A stretch of DNA of 64,000 bases from Neolentinus lepideus HHB14362 ss-1 (lineage: Eukaryota > Basidiomycota > Agaricomycetes > Gloeophyllales > Gloeophyllaceae). The position numbers and the translations under genes were made by a program. How positions within the stretch are numbered: the stretch's first letter is position 1; the number at the start of each line of letters is the position of its first letter. Shown piece by piece: positions 11,160 to 24,609 of this stretch. The stretch spans positions 115,656 through 179,655 of the forward strand of contig KV425572.1 of assembly GCA_001632425.1 (NCBI GenBank). Direction: 5' to 3'. Below the pieces are notes generated by a model that did not search any database, had not been told where the DNA came from, and was given only the letters and a program-made list of their open reading frames with translations.

Positions 11160-13642
11160 CAGACGTTGGCCAGCTAAGGAAATAGATGTAATATTATGCT
11201 GACCATTGGTGGACAGTCATCGACGATCATTTCAGGATCTGTTCTAAGCTTATAAGTATGGTCGAAGGGGGATAATGGGGGTAGGAAATAGGCTCAGATT
11301 TTGTCAGAGACGAGGGAGTTGAATGAGCCGTTCAATAATGCATGTTGTTGGATTGCTGTCTGCGAAGGTCATCGTTCCAGATGAATTTAACCCGAGCACG
11401 GTCACGTATGAGTCGGTCAAGCGGACTTGCAGCATTCCTTACCTTCGATATACAAGGTTAGCGTAGTGCTCTTCGTGGCCTTGTAAGGAAGTATAGGTGA
11501 TAGGCCACAGTACCTCAAGATCGAGGGCCTATACGCAGATATCTGGATGGAAGTACTAGCACGCCCAATGTTATCATAACGAACTCCTCAACGCCGGGTT
11601 TCGCACTATTATCACGTACATTATCGCTGCGATATCGCCAGGGAGAATGCCGAGTTGGCACGAGTGGACTTTGATCTCAAGTCAATAACACAAAATCGTG
11701 AACTTCCGGCCAACAAAGATAGTCCTGATCGTCATAATGCGCCATCGAGGCAAGTTTGGCATGACATACAAGACCACGGGGGCTGTATAGTGGATCAGAT
11801 TATAACTCCCAGCTGTAGCAAAGGTGAGTGGAGGCTGGTCCATAACGAGGCATCTCGCCATAGCTCATTCCGAGAGATCCGGAGCATTCTGAGTTTCAAC
11901 TATCCCCGTATACCCCCTTTAGCGCAAGAATTAATCGAGAAATCTGTGCCCTGCGACGATGACGCAAAACGGCTTGATGTGCGTTCGTAGTATGTGATGT
12001 CGCGAATATATCTGTGCCAACAGAAGAATAAGAGGCGTAAAGTCATACAGTTGGCTGCGCGAGCACCAGAGATCCGTTTCTTCGCTGGAAGTATCGCTGT
12101 TCGAGAAACGACAGTTTAAGGCAAAGATACGCCAATACGTTCACTTCCGCATGAAGTGACGCACCCGGCGACCGCTGCTTTTAGTTCGCAAGTCAAAACA
12201 CGCCCGACCATCCGTCGTCGCAGAATCCCGGGCGTTTCTGACACCAAATTCGAGCATGGGCGACCAAACAACAGTTGCAGACCTACCAGAAATGCGTTCT
12301 CTCCGGTTTCCACCAAGGGCGCAGGGTTTAGTGCCTAAACGGATCCTCCTAGATATTATTGACACAGAAACGGATTTGGTTGGACGATCTTCACCATTGC
12401 CTTCAAAACATTCCATTAGTGTAGCACATCGCAGGGACGTTGTCGCACAAGGCAATTTGGTACTGTAGAGGGGTGGTATCAGGATGGCGATTGAATGTTT
12501 ACAGACTCCTCCCCGAACATTGCCTGTGTCATTATCTTCCTCTTTGGGCTTCGGAGTATATATATATTGACTTCCGCTATTTGTCCTTGGGCGAAGGCTG
12601 ATTGTAGCCTGAGTACAGTTTCCTTCACTAAGACTCGGCGCATCCGCCTGGCCCGAACCGAGGCGCCGGAGGCGCCCAGAAGAAAATTTGAAACATAAAC
12701 TTGGACAAATGATGCGTAAATACACATTTTGATTTTTTTGGATGATTACGTAATCGTTCAAATATTGGGTTCAACATACCAGAAGTCTTGTATGCTTAGT
12801 GTGTAAGGCTGGCATGGCTCCTTTGACAAAAATACAGCATTAACCAAAGCAGCAGCACTTGTCAGGTGACAAACAAGTCAATTCCAGTTTTCTTACCGAC
12901 TGAGTACTGCTCCATCAGCCAAGGCCTAACATAGAACCCACTGTGGAAAATTCTGCTCACACTAGTGTATTGGTGCAAACATCATGAGGAACCATAAAAT
13001 ATTACTAAATTAAATCTTCACATACTCTGTATGTATATACCATCCCATATCATAGAAGTAGCGGTAGTGTTCTGTAGTCACATTAGAAGTCCGACCGGTA
13101 TAAACCCAGATAAGTTGCCTAATATGGGAACTCCGATTCAACTCCGACTCAAATTCAAATATCGGAAGGGTCAAAATCTCAAAATCATGAATTCGGAAAA
13201 TGTAACCTGATAGGTCGAAATCTACTACAAAAGGGAGTCAATTCGTATAGTTTTTGTCCCAACACGAATTTCTTCCGAGGTCCTGATATGGTTGCAGTCC
13301 CGCCTATTGCCGAGTGGTCGGTTTTGAGCGGAAGGCACTGTATGAGTCTACAATCGTGCGGAGTAGACAGTAAAGGCTGGCTGCGAGTCTACCTCTTCCC
13401 TCCCCCATAAGCTGACTTGACATATATTGAGCCCGACGGCGACAACCGCTCTGCGCATGCACCTTTAATCATTTCTACTGTTCAACCTCCCCAATATTCT
13501 TATTTCAAAACGCCGAAACAAGCTTGAATGCCGGGCGTTACTGTATTACAGCCCTCACCTGCCCTCAGATCATTTCCATCAAGTTAGTCACGTAACATTG
13601 CCTGAATACCACATTCCTGACATCAGAGTTGCAGCGAATACC
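11160..13642. other. Intergenic, no supported gene
   Basis: About 2.5 kb with no recognisable gene. Two open frames (11655-11990 plus, 111 codons; 12141-12761 minus, about 206 codons) begin at non-ATG codons, show no family similarity I know and have no credible splice partners, so I do not call them. The AT-rich stretch 12700-13200 followed by the pyrimidine-rich 13380-13640 is presumably the promoter and 5' leader of the deubiquitinase gene. Confidence 0.5.
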
Positions 13643-16600
13643 ATGCAAAATGTTTCATCGAGGGCCCTAGAACTTACCGTTGCAGAGATTAAGGACAAAG
13701 CGAAGGAGCAATCCCACAAGGCCTCGCGCGGCGTCTCAGCCCTCTCCCTGATCAAGACTGCTCGCAGCCAGGTTGGCGCAGCACGGGTATTCGAAAACGC
13801 GGGCGATCTGAAGAATGCTCTTAGTGCCTACACGAAGGCAGCGAGTCTCACCCAGACGTTCATGGAATCCGCCGAGTTCCAGCAGGAAGCTCTTAAAGGT
13901 CACCAAGGGGTGTTGTTTAAGGAATTTATGGACTTCCAGCAGGTTTTCCGAACAATTTCCTATTATGTCGGACTTCGACTAATGAAGTTATTAGCATGAA
14001 GGAAATAAACTCAAGGAGGAGATGCAGAGTGTGGAGGAAAAGTTAAGGGAAGTTGAGAGATCAGCAGCATGGTACGTTACGCCTGCACTTATGGCAACCG
14101 ACCCCTTACAATCGTACAGTAGTCGTAGTGAGAATGGTGCCACGCTCAATGGTGCGAAGGACGACGAGAACGGTCCAATACAAAAGGCGGGTGGAAGTAT
14201 TGCAGACCGGATTCGCGCCCTCCAGAGTGCTGGCCTTAGCGACAATACTACGCCGACCGTGAACAAGCGTCTCTCTCGCGATGCGATCAATCTCCCTCCC
14301 TCCCTTCCATCGACTCCACCCTTGTCCTCAGACTCTGTGCGTAACATTCGTGCTACACGCTTCCCCTCGCCACCACTTCAGCTATCGTCATCCACCTCCG
14401 CTTCGACGACATACACTCCTGCCCCATTGAGCGCCCTGACCCTTCCATCCCTGCAGCAGTCAAGTGCTGCGTCTCCGCTTTCTCCGACTTCCATACCTCA
14501 GCATATGTTTGTAAGTCCTTCGAGTTTAGGCCCCCCGTCTCCTTCCTCCTCGACATCCTCGTCACCCCGTGCATCCCATCTTAATCTTGCCGAATTTGCG
14601 CAAGCCTTCCCATCGATCGACGAACTAGATGAGAGTATGAATGGACTGGCCATCTCCTCGGAACCTACTGGTGGCGCGAGCAGCAGCACTAGCTCAAGCA
14701 AACTCTCGGCTCTCGATATGCAGCCAGATGCGCCTCTAGTCTCCCCGACGGCCATCAGTGCGTCATCCAGATTCCCTCCCATTTTACCAATCGACCCAGG
14801 CCCAAGGCCCTCAAGCACACCAATTAAACCGTCTATCGATACTTTTGCAAGTAGACCTGCAAGTCCTGCCCTCCCGAGCGGCCGTTTACCCATGTCTCCG
14901 ACTGTCCCTCGGAAGCCATCCAACCTATCGCTTAGCGGTTCGCCAATAGCCGGAAGGTCTCCTGTCTTGCCAACTTCTTCCGGCTCGTCGGGACACGGCA
15001 GTGCTGCTGCACTCGAGAAACCAGATATCCCACGTCTCAATGCTGTTGACCCGAAGATGTTGTATGGATATTTATCTGGCATCAAGGTGCTGTTGTTGGA
15101 CTTGCGGACCAGGGAAGCTTTTGAGAAGGATAGGATCAAGGCCGACGCGGTCGTTTGCTTAGAACCATCCATTCTGCAACGCGAGAAGTGAGTCCCTTCT
15201 TTGTGTATTATGGTGATTGCCTTGTTGACCAAATCCATGTCTAGCGTAACTGCGGAAAGTATCGAGGATGCTCTGTCAATCGCACCGCATAATGAAAGCA
15301 TGCTTTTCGTGAACCGGGATAAGTTCGAACTGGTGGTGTTCTATGACGATACTTCGGAAACCTATGGCCTTCTAGACTCTCCCTTCAACAAGCTCTTACG
15401 CGCCATATACGAGCGAGCTTTTAGGAAGCACCTCAAGAAGATGCCGGTGCTGTTGATTGGTGGACTGCGGGCTTGGAAATCCGCTTATCCCGAAGAGGTT
15501 ATCTCTGGCGGAGGAAGTGGCAGTGGCATGAAGATCTCGACGTCCTCATCTGAAGCTAGGAGTTTGTCCATGACGAATGGGACCGCTGTGAATGGCTTAA
15601 CCAATGGCGTTGGTGGTTTGGTCTCCGTTCCTGCCACACCTCGGGCTGTACCAGAAGCCTCCAATTATCTGCTTAGCAGACCGAGGGCGGGGACTGATCA
15701 CACCAGAGCTGCGCCAACTGAATCTAGATCTCCGCCTATTCCTTCGACGCAGATGCCCGTTTCTATTGGTCGAAAGAGATCCGGAACAGACTATCAGACC
15801 ATCGCTCCAGGAAACAGTAGCATCGCGAACGGCGCCGAGAATCCGGCTATATTGATGCCAACAAGATTATCGAGGAAGCCTGCGATGATGCGGCCACCGT
15901 CGTCTCCTCATATACCAAGTTCCATTGGTCGACCATTGTACGAAAATGTACGCGCTTGTTTCATGTGCGTGACATTCACTCACAATTTCTTCCTCAGGCT
16001 GCAGGTCAGCAGATACCACCATCGTCACCTCCGCTGGCAAATGGTACGAATCCGATTCAATACCCTTCTTTCTCTCGTCCGACGCCTCCGGCTCCGATTG
16101 CGGGATCTTCCTACAACACGAATGGGAATTTCGGCGTTGTCTCCCCGCCTCCACAGGCTTCTATTAATCCATCCCCACTGGCGCGGCGTCGAAGCGACTA
16201 TGTTGATCAGTCGCAAGAAGCGCTGTCGGGTCTGAACGGCCGGACATCTATAGACTACCCTAACTTATCGTCTCAACATATCATTCGTCCTCCTCCGGCT
16301 GCTGCGTCTCCCGGGCTTGAGAGACAGGACAATCGGCCTCGATTGATGCAGCATTCCCATTCGTTCTCCGTTCCCGCTACCAACCGAGGGCCGCCGACTG
16401 CCCCAACGATCAACTATGATTACCCAGTAACGTACTGGGCAGATGTTCAGATCGCAACATCGGGACTGAAGAATCTCGGAAATACGTGTTATATGAACTC
16501 GACAATTCAATGTCTAAGCGCCACCGTACCATTTGCGAGATTCTTCACTGGTACGTACTGGCGTTACTTATCATGATTGATGACTGACACCTGGTTAGAT

Positions 16601-17806
16601 GGTCGATGGAAGAGTGCGATCAACATGGTTAACCCCATGGGGACGAAGGGGAATCTCACCGCGGCTTTTGCCAGCATTCTTCATGAGATGTGGCATGGCG
16701 AGATGCCGTACCTTTCTCCATTGCAATTTCGCGTATGTTCTTCTGTTATCCCAGTTTGCCCACGTAGTAATTATGAATCCAGCGGTCTATCTGTACGCAT
16801 GCTACGCAATTCGATGGAAACGACCAGCATGATTCGCAAGAGTTCCTGACCTTCCTTCTGGACGGTTTACACGAGGACCTAAACAGAATCATGTACAAAC
16901 CTGCCATTGAGCCATCCCCGGAGCAAGAAGCGGAGCTGGAGAAACTACCACAACAGATCGCCAGCGCAAAAGAATGGAAGATCTATCGAATGCGAGACGA
17001 CAGTCTGATAGTCGATTTCTTCCAGGGCCAGTTCCGAAACCGAATGGAGTGTCTCACGTGTCATAATACGTCGACAACTTACAACACGTTCATGTCTCTT
17101 TCCTTACCGATCCCTTCAGGACGTTCATCTTCCAAAGTTACCCTTATGCAATGCTTGGACGCCTTCGTCAAGGAAGAGGTCATGGAGAATTCTGAGGCTT
17201 GGTAATACTTCATCTCTTGTGTATGCAACTCTTGCTTACGATTCATCTAGGAATTGCCCTAAGTGCAAGATCCTGCGCCGGGCAACGAAACAGTTATCGC
17301 TTTCTCGGTTGCCTCCTATTCTTATCATCCACTTGAAACGGTTCTCGTTCAAGGGCCCGTTCACGGACAAGATCGAGACAGTTGTAGACTTCCCTTTGAA
17401 GAACCTTGATCTTACGAATTACATGCCTCCACCCTTGCCGCCTGGCGTCGACAAGTCAGAAGTCAATGGCGGGCAGCACCTGTCGTATGATGATCCTCGA
17501 TTGCAAGTCCCGCCCTATAAATACGACCTGTATGGTGTAACCAACCATTTCGGGAGTCTAAGCAGTGGCCACTGTCAGTGTCTCGCACAGCTTATCTTGC
17601 CCAAAGACTCACTTCGCTCCAGATACCGCATTCATTGCCTCCCGAGGCGGATGGATGTATTGCGATGACAGCCGGGTCGCTACGGCTGATCCAAAAGAAG
17701 TCGTGGTACGTTTTTACTTTCTAGTCACAATATTACCGAAGGACTCATCCTCTGTCGGCAGGGTAAACCAGCATATGTATTATACTACAAGAGGATTAAG
17801 GCATAA
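13643..17806 (+). CDS. Ubiquitin C-terminal hydrolase, Doa4/Ubp5/USP8 type with rhodanese domain
   Basis: Nine exons: 13643-13942, 13995-15187, 15245-15947, 15998-16550, 16599-16732, 16783-17201, 17251-17573, 17623-17705 and 17762-17806, all GT..AG, giving 1,250 residues. The N-terminal helical block (residues 1-100) matches the USP8 dimerisation/MIT-like region. After a long Ser/Pro-rich disordered linker there is a rhodanese fold (about 450-600: LLLDLRTREAFEKD ... VLLIGGLRAWK), another disordered stretch, then the USP catalytic domain from about 880. Catalytic Cys896 lies in GLKNLGNTCYMN and His1208 in SSGHYTAF. Zinc-ribbon cysteines are present (MECLTCHNTST, WNCPKCK). Family enzymes remove ubiquitin from endosomal or proteasomal substrates. 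The model is complete and apparently functional. It converges with the Snt2-like gene, with 134 bp between stops. Confidence 0.92.
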
Positions 17807-17940
17807 TTTACAATCTTCATTATTCTTGTTTTTCTATTTCTGTTATCGTTGCATCATCTGTATTTCTTCCGAATTTCTTTCCATCTGTTACGACTATCAT
17901 TACAACAGGACGTGTAATCTTATATCCGCATCTATGACTA

Positions 17941-20900
17941 CTAGGCTACAGTGCAAGAGGTATTATTGTCAGTTTCTTCAGCGCCCCTTTCCTGGAAATA
18001 ACATCTATGGCAGACGAATTCGCTTCGGAATGGGTAGAAGAGGGGCGAGTACTCGGTGCCACATTTCAAGCAGTGCGGCTCAGGACCAGACTTGGCGGAG
18101 GTTTGCCCTTCAGTACTGCGAATGTTGAGGATGCTGTCTAACCGCCGCGCCTTCCGAAGGAGGCCGTACGACTGGGCAACCTGCGCTTGCTTGTAATTGT
18201 TGCAGTAGACTTGTAGGGCAGTCTAAGAAAAATATATTAACGCGGTGGGATCGTCCCATTATCGGTGTCCCTCACCTCTCCCGCATCGTTCATGTCGCAT
18301 ATCTCATAGATGATGCGCTTAGTGAAAGATGCATGCTCCTTGCAGCAGATGATGGGGTTCATAGAGCCCGTCTCGTCTCCAAAGTTCACGACAGTCGTGA
18401 GATCCCTTCGCGTGCTCTTGACCTAGGTAAGCAGACATTCACAGTTAGGTGCTGATCATATTCCCGAATGAGTTTGGACACACCGGTTGGATCTCGAACC
18501 CGAATTTGTTTCCGTGCTGCCAGGCACAGGAGATATGAAATTCCTTCGGGCAGTCGCAGCATCGGACGACGACACCGCCGCCCTCGTTGCAGATACCACA
18601 TTTCTATGGACAGTGAGTAAAGAGAATGATTGCGAAATTGCTGCACTTACGGCAGTCCAACGGTGTGCTGGGATGGTACTGATGCCCTCGACAAGCCGAA
18701 GACGGGACGCATCGCTGTAAGTGGTCTCTGGCACGAACGCCGAGCAGAGCACGTGGACCCAGCCTTGACCCTCCGTGGGCTTGCAGGCGCGCAGGTACGT
18801 GTCAGGCGGTGGGTACGGGTCCTTCTTCTTATCGCGCTTCTTCCGAGGGCATAACAAGCAGCTCGTGTTCTGCAGGCGGACGATCAAATTCACCCTCTGC
18901 GTTAGTGGATCGGCTAGGAACGAACGTACCAGCGACGCCTCCAGGCCCTTCTGGTTCTCACACAAATCGCACACCCACGACTCCACCGCAGCGGGATCGA
19001 CGACTGCACCACTGCATCCTGCATGGACCCGGAATTGGCATTGTTTGCATTTCAAAACCTTGCCCAATGGCCCGGTCTTCTGACAGCTGAGACAGCGCAG
19101 ATGTGGCAAAGCTGGAGCTGGAGCCAGCGCAGGCGGAGGTGGGGTAGACTGCACGGAAGCAGTAGTCTACACAGAACCTGCATCAGCCACAAGACTATTC
19201 GCTCAAGCCAAGATCTCACCTTGGCCCGCTTCGCAGTTGGTCCATTGAGGGGAGTACCCTCTCTCTTCTCGAGGCGTTCGGCGGGGAGCGGCTTGACCTT
19301 GGCCGGCGGGGCAGAGCCGTCTCGCAGCGGCCGAATATGCAGATCAGCGTACTTTCGCCAATTCAAGCCGCAGTCTTCACACAACATTGGCGAATTGGCG
19401 AGCCCCCTGGGCGCCTTGTACCACGTCTTGGACTCCCTCGTCCTGCACGCGCCGCAGTACGCATTCTTGGACGGCGAAAGAATAACGGACGCAGCCTCCT
19501 CGTCGTCCGAGGTAGCAATCGCGACGATGTCCTTGCGCGGCTGCGTGAGCCCCGCGCGTATGCGTGCGTTCTCTTCCCGAAGTTTACCACTGAAAACGAT
19601 GGGTGAGAACGCTCCTGCTGCAAATAGAATACGATTTGACTTCTTACTTCTTCCAGTGACCATAGAACCTTACGACTTCAGCGATGGACCGGGTACCCAC
19701 CTCCTCCCGGACAGAACGCAGCTCCGGGCCGTACGTAGCGATACCGTCCTCGAATGCTATTATCTCCTCGTCGTTCCACTCCCGATCGGTATATCGGGTT
19801 TCAGTCTTCTTCCACTGTGAGAATGATTAGAGTGCTTGTCCAGGCCTTATAGATTACAGGCGCACCTTCTCAAATCGCATGGGCGACTTCATATTAACCG
19901 TGGAGAAGTTCCGTTTCGAGAGATACGCTTCGCACATCCGGCGGGTAACTTCTGTGAGCCAGTCGACGCTGCTCTGAAGGTCTGTTCGAGCCGTTAGAGT
20001 ACGCTTGCATCTTTCCACTGCAGATACTTGTTAGAATCCGTGGCACTTGGTTTGTGGCGGCGAGACTCACTTTCTGCCACTAGAGCCAAATAAGTATCAA
20101 TATGGCCTTATTTGGCACACAGCGACGCGTTTTGCCACGCACCTTCGTCCTCCGACATCTCGTTCACGAGGCTCAACACTTCAATGGTCCCGTCACCACC
20201 CCGCTCCTCGATATCTAGCACCGGCTTGTATCTGAAGTAAAATGAAATATTGAAGCAAACACCTACCTGGCACGGTGACTGCACCATTCGGAATATCGCG
20301 GTCAATCAACGGCGGCGGGACGGCCTGAAACTTGGCTCCGACGCGCGTGGCTGTTCGGGGAAATATCAAGTCCTCCGGATCTGGGGAGAAGCCGATCGGC
20401 ACCACAGAAGCGCACTGTCAACAACGCCCGTGCTGACACATGCGTCTACAACTTACCGAGTGTATCCTCTGCCACGGTGTACAGCCTTGCTTTCACCATC
20501 AACTCACACCCTTTCCCGATACAACACAGCACGCACCCAAAGTATCTGAACGGCCACATCTGGTAATGTTTGATCTCCATGTTCTCCTCTTTCTCTGCCT
20601 GCGCGCGATCTTTGCGTGGGCGCCCGCGGCCTCGTGCAGGCGGGGCGTTGGACTTGGGCGGTTTAGGCTGGCTTGGGGTGATGTGCCGCACGATTTCGTG
20701 GCTGTCGACCTCCTCTTCGTGCTTCCTCGAGCACGGCGCGCACGTCCAGCCATATCCGCGAGACGGCTTGGCAAGCAGGGGGGGCTGGACGCAGCACATG
20801 TGGAAGAACTTCTTGCATCGGTCGCATTGCACCGTCTCCGGACTAACGGGGGGAATGGAAAATTGGTCAAGGCTGAGGGTTGTGAGAATGACGCACTGAG

Positions 20901-21585
20901 GGCACCACTCTTCACAAGTCGCGCATAACCGAAGTGAGTCTGTCAGATCTGGTACAATCTCCTTTTCTGCCACAACATATTCGTATCGCGATATCAACAC
21001 CTCCCGAATGTGGCTCGGAACTGTATGTGTTTGGTATGTTCAGATTTGTCAAATTTGCAACTAGAACAGATCGGAAACGCACGATTTCGGACATCAGTCG
21101 AAAGGATAACCTCGAATTCCTTCTTGATGTATGGGTCGAATAACCGCGTGAAATAAAATCGATCCGGGCGTTTCTTCCACCCCGCGAGGTCGGATATCTT
21201 ATTTCTGTGTATGACATAGCATTTGGAGCGTAGCTGGGAGACGTCGCATATTTCGGAATAGATGGCCGCGAGCAGGAGGCGACAATCGGCCACGGGACGG
21301 TCGCTGACGTCGCTTGGGCGATAATACCAAGCGAGACGTACACGCGCGTGATTTTCCTTGCCTTTTCCCTTCCCCTTGGGCGTTCCGTCAGGGGGAAGGA
21401 ATTCCATGATGCGAGCCACTGAATAAGGGGTGCCGTCACGAGCGTTCCACACTGGGGAGCAATAAACATGGTCTTGGTGGAAAAATAAGTACGCTGCAGC
21501 CAGAGAGAAATTGAGAGGAGAAATGAATTTTACCGTTGACTTTTACTTTGTCGCCGTTCTGGAGTGTGACGAAGACTTGAGACAT
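17941..21585 (-). CDS. Snt2-like chromatin protein (BAH, PHD, SANT, GATA-type finger, extended PHD)
   Basis: Minus strand, about a dozen exons, roughly 1,000 residues. The first exons are 21585-21534, 21451-21083 and one beginning at 21020; the stop is at 17941. Domain order: BAH (WNARDGTPYSVARIMEF ... RLFDPYIKKEFEVI), PHD finger (CDRCKKFFHMCCVQPPLLA...WTCAPC, about 20860-20740), SANT/Myb (RYTDREWNDEEIIAFEDGI, about 19800-19670), a GATA-like Cys4 finger (YCGACRTRESKTWY...CEDCGLNWRKYADL, about 19460-19340), extended PHD (CLSCQKTG...CKQCQFRVHAGC...VHVLCSAF, about 19060-18680) and a C-terminal Cys4 motif (CLKCGTEYSPLFYPF...CHRC). This is the architecture of fungal Snt2, a subunit of histone demethylase/deacetylase complexes. 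An intron inside the first PHD (about 20890-20830) is my choice and could be retained. Confidence 0.88.
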
Positions 21586-21589
21586 GTGG

Positions 21590-24500
21590 CCGGTGCAAGT
21601 CCGAAAAATGGAAATTTAAACTCTTGCTGTGTGAGAGATGTGGTGAGAATTAAAAATGGAGGAAGGGAGAAGGGGAAAGTGATTATTGGGATGGATTCGA
21701 GGGAATGCAAGGGCGAGATACAGAGCAGCGAGAGAGACAACAGGGCCCGAGATCCTTCACTGAGGCCACCGAAACCAAACTCCGACATGTTGCACGGAAT
21801 CTCCTGCCTTTTCCGTCACTGCAGCGGCATCAACGCCGCCTTCGGGGCACTCTATTAAATCATTACTGTTTCCCGCTCCATGGCAGGCCAGCTATAAAAT
21901 AGGCTATACGAGGTATCACTGCATCAGATGGGGGACTCGACACGTGTGTTTTTGCCTGTCCTTCCTGCTAGGTATCAACCCGCTTTTGTGGTTGCCGGCT
22001 CGGCTTTGAACCCGGTTCAAGAAGAGAGCGGAGGCTTTTCGCGTCTGCGACGCGCGTGTCCGAGACGCTGTAATCTCAGCGATGCGATTTCAATTGCGTT
22101 GGGAACGATGTCGCTCGTGCGTACATAAACGGTAGCGCCTCGTTGCGCACCAAGGACACTCGAACGCTTCTGCCGTCTGCTTGCCCGGGTGCCGTGGGCG
22201 GAGTGTGCCAGCTCTGTTTGGCAGCCTCGTGCTCGGCATCCATCCTGTGTGCGACACAGATTAATGTTAATTTTGGCGTCGAGGAACCATCACGATTATC
22301 GTGCTGCTTGTCTCAAAGAAACTGGAGAATAAAGTATTCGAGTTTAACACAGAGGTCTACACGAGTTTGATCATCTCCGTGCCCTTAACAGCGCATCCCG
22401 TGTTAGTACGGCGTATCCCGAGCTCTCTGTCCGGTGTATGCTCGGCATCCTGTGTGCGACACAAATTAATGTTAATTGGTGTCGAGGAACCATCATGTTT
22501 GGCGTGCAGTAAACAGCAAAGAACAAAGTATTCGGGTTCAACACAGAGGTCTACATGTACACGAGTTTGATCAACTCCGTGTCTTTCCCGCGTTAGTAGT
22601 AAGTACGGCGTATCCCGAACTCTCTACTCGGCGTATCCATCAGCCTCACATCAGCAGACGGCGGATGTGATCTGCTCGCCTGGGGGGACCGAATGAAGGG
22701 TGTCGGGACTTCGTCGACCCTTCAAGGTGAGCAAGGTCGGCAATGCCTCAAAAGGCGGCTGTCGTGTTCTCGTAATCACTTATCTACTCGGGGTAGAGGA
22801 GATTGAGTGGAGTGCGAGCGCAGGTTCGCGTCCGCGGAGCGCGTGGCATGCGTGTTGTTGTTTGTGGCGAATGCTGGATAGGCTGGGAGAGTGAATATTC
22901 TTACAGGGGATTCAAGTGAAAGTAGCCATGGGTGGCGCAAACTATCGCGTGGGTCGAGCGTACACAGGCACACTCAAGCCAGAATTAGATGAGAAGTGAT
23001 GGCGTTGATGATGAGAAATCATGTTACGAGTTGTCCTCCGTCCAATGTCCCGCACATTATCGAACACCGTGCAGAAGTTCGCCCTGATGACCCGAGACAC
23101 AGATACGTGATAATTTGTAGAGGAGATATTCATACGTAGATTGCGAGCGCAGGCCCCATCATCTCTTGTTCTATTCTAGAGTGAGCAGCTGAATGAGTAA
23201 TGGGTACGTGGTAGTCCATTTCTCACACTAAGCTAGAGTGTGAGGAACTCAGCGGACAGGTGTCAACATGAAGGTGGACACGAAATCGACACCATTGCGA
23301 GTGCCGAGATGCCGATGTGGCGCGTGCCACAATCGGGTGGCAGCCAATCGTAGGAGCGGGTGTTCACAGCTCGAAATCCGGGCCACACGCACCGCAGTAG
23401 GCTTACACAGGGAAACGGCCGGTATAGAAAGAGATGCGTTCGGCCAGGTGAAGGAAAAGGGCGCAATAAGAAAGAAGAAGACACAGTGCTCTTCACGCGA
23501 TGATCTGCCACACCAACGTTCGCGTCTTTCGATTGTCTTTCGACAAACAAAGTCAACAACACCAATAATAGCGAACAGAAGCGCACGGATGGTTGTTGGC
23601 CCGGTGTATTAATATTGCACGCCGTATTGCCCATGGGTCTTCGGGCCCGATGGGAATCGAGCCCTCAAGTCGAAGTGTCAAATAGACCTGGTACACGCCT
23701 TCAACCGTATCAAGATCCTGAACATCGCAGCTGTCATGCGGCTGATTCTCTCTGTGCTCACAGAGTCCAAGGTTAGGTCATTACGCGGACAAGTCGGCAT
23801 TAATAGCAGGGTCACAAGCTGGATGCTGCTCGAAAGGTTGCTCATGAGCCTAGGAAACGTACATTGAGGTGAAGGAGCATCCTCCGTCGGGAGCTTGTAG
23901 TGACCGCGCCACTTTGACAAGCAAGAAATAGACTTGGACCCAGGCGTGGGTGGTTCTTCTGCACCGCTTTATTCGGATATCGAACCTCGGACACCCATTT
24001 ACGATAATCCCAATTAGAGATATAATGTCCCCAATATAGACTGCCAATCTCATCACTTACAATCAGTGCGAGCTGACACGACGATTTGCATGATGTATTA
24101 ATCATGACAGCTGAGCGTGTTCAGAGAACACACGTTTCTATTATTTTCTGATGATGACCTCTGCAAAAGCGGCTGGATTCACTGTAGACTGATTGGCATA
24201 TCCTGCTTCCTGGATTGAAGGAGGTGAGTCCCCACAGTGACAGCCTCAAGGTCACATTACGTCCACACTCAATTGAATACTCGTCGTTGACCCTCTTCCG
24301 CCTCATCATCCCGGTGCGCAAGGACGTATTCTCCAACTTGTATCATGGGGCTGTCGGTCTGGAGTGTATACATAAAGGCCACTTAGAGGATTAATACCCT
24401 CTGGATTGCCTTGTGTATCTGTTGCCGCTTTCTCTCCCCACATTGGAGTCCCGAGAATAACCAAGCTTGGGGGCAGTCCAGGGTCCTCATAACGTCATCA

Positions 24501-24609
24501 ATTACTTCCGAAGCCAGGTACAAGCTAGGCCCGAAGACGATTAATATTCTAATTGCATTTCCGTGGGACTCATTGACAAGCAGCGAGCTTAAGCCGTTCT
24601 CATCTCTCC
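21590..24609. other. 3-kb intergenic, repeats but no supported gene
   Basis: Contains the tandem repeat at 22231-22650 and otherwise only short frames without family similarity. The left edge carries the Snt2-like promoter; the last few hundred bases presumably hold the histidine kinase promoter. No tRNA found. Confidence 0.5.
22231..22650 (+). repeat. Tandem direct repeat, two units of about 209 bp (dispersed repeat copy B)
   Basis: Unit 1 starts at 22231 and unit 2 at 22440, both with GCTCGGCATCC, a TGTGTGCGACACA block, ATTAATGTTAATT, GTCGAGGAACCATCA, then AACACAGAGGTCTACA and ACGAGTTTGATCA. Small indels separate the copies. The end of the unit resembles the minus-strand repeat at 10730-11045, so this is a dispersed family that has locally duplicated. 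Confidence 0.75.

Noticed and set aside
11655..11990. 111-codon open frame in the 11-13 kb gap
   Set aside because: Starts at TTG, has no family similarity I recognise and no splice context.
12141..12761. 206-codon minus-strand frame
   Set aside because: No ATG near its start, low-complexity composition and no recognisable domain; likely chance.
14498..15301. Long minus-strand frame opposite the deubiquitinase linker
   Set aside because: Antisense shadow of a Ser/Pro-rich coding exon; no independent support.
23630..23680. GGGCTCGATTCCC on the minus strand, like a tRNA T-arm
   Set aside because: No matching acceptor, D or anticodon arms at the right distances.
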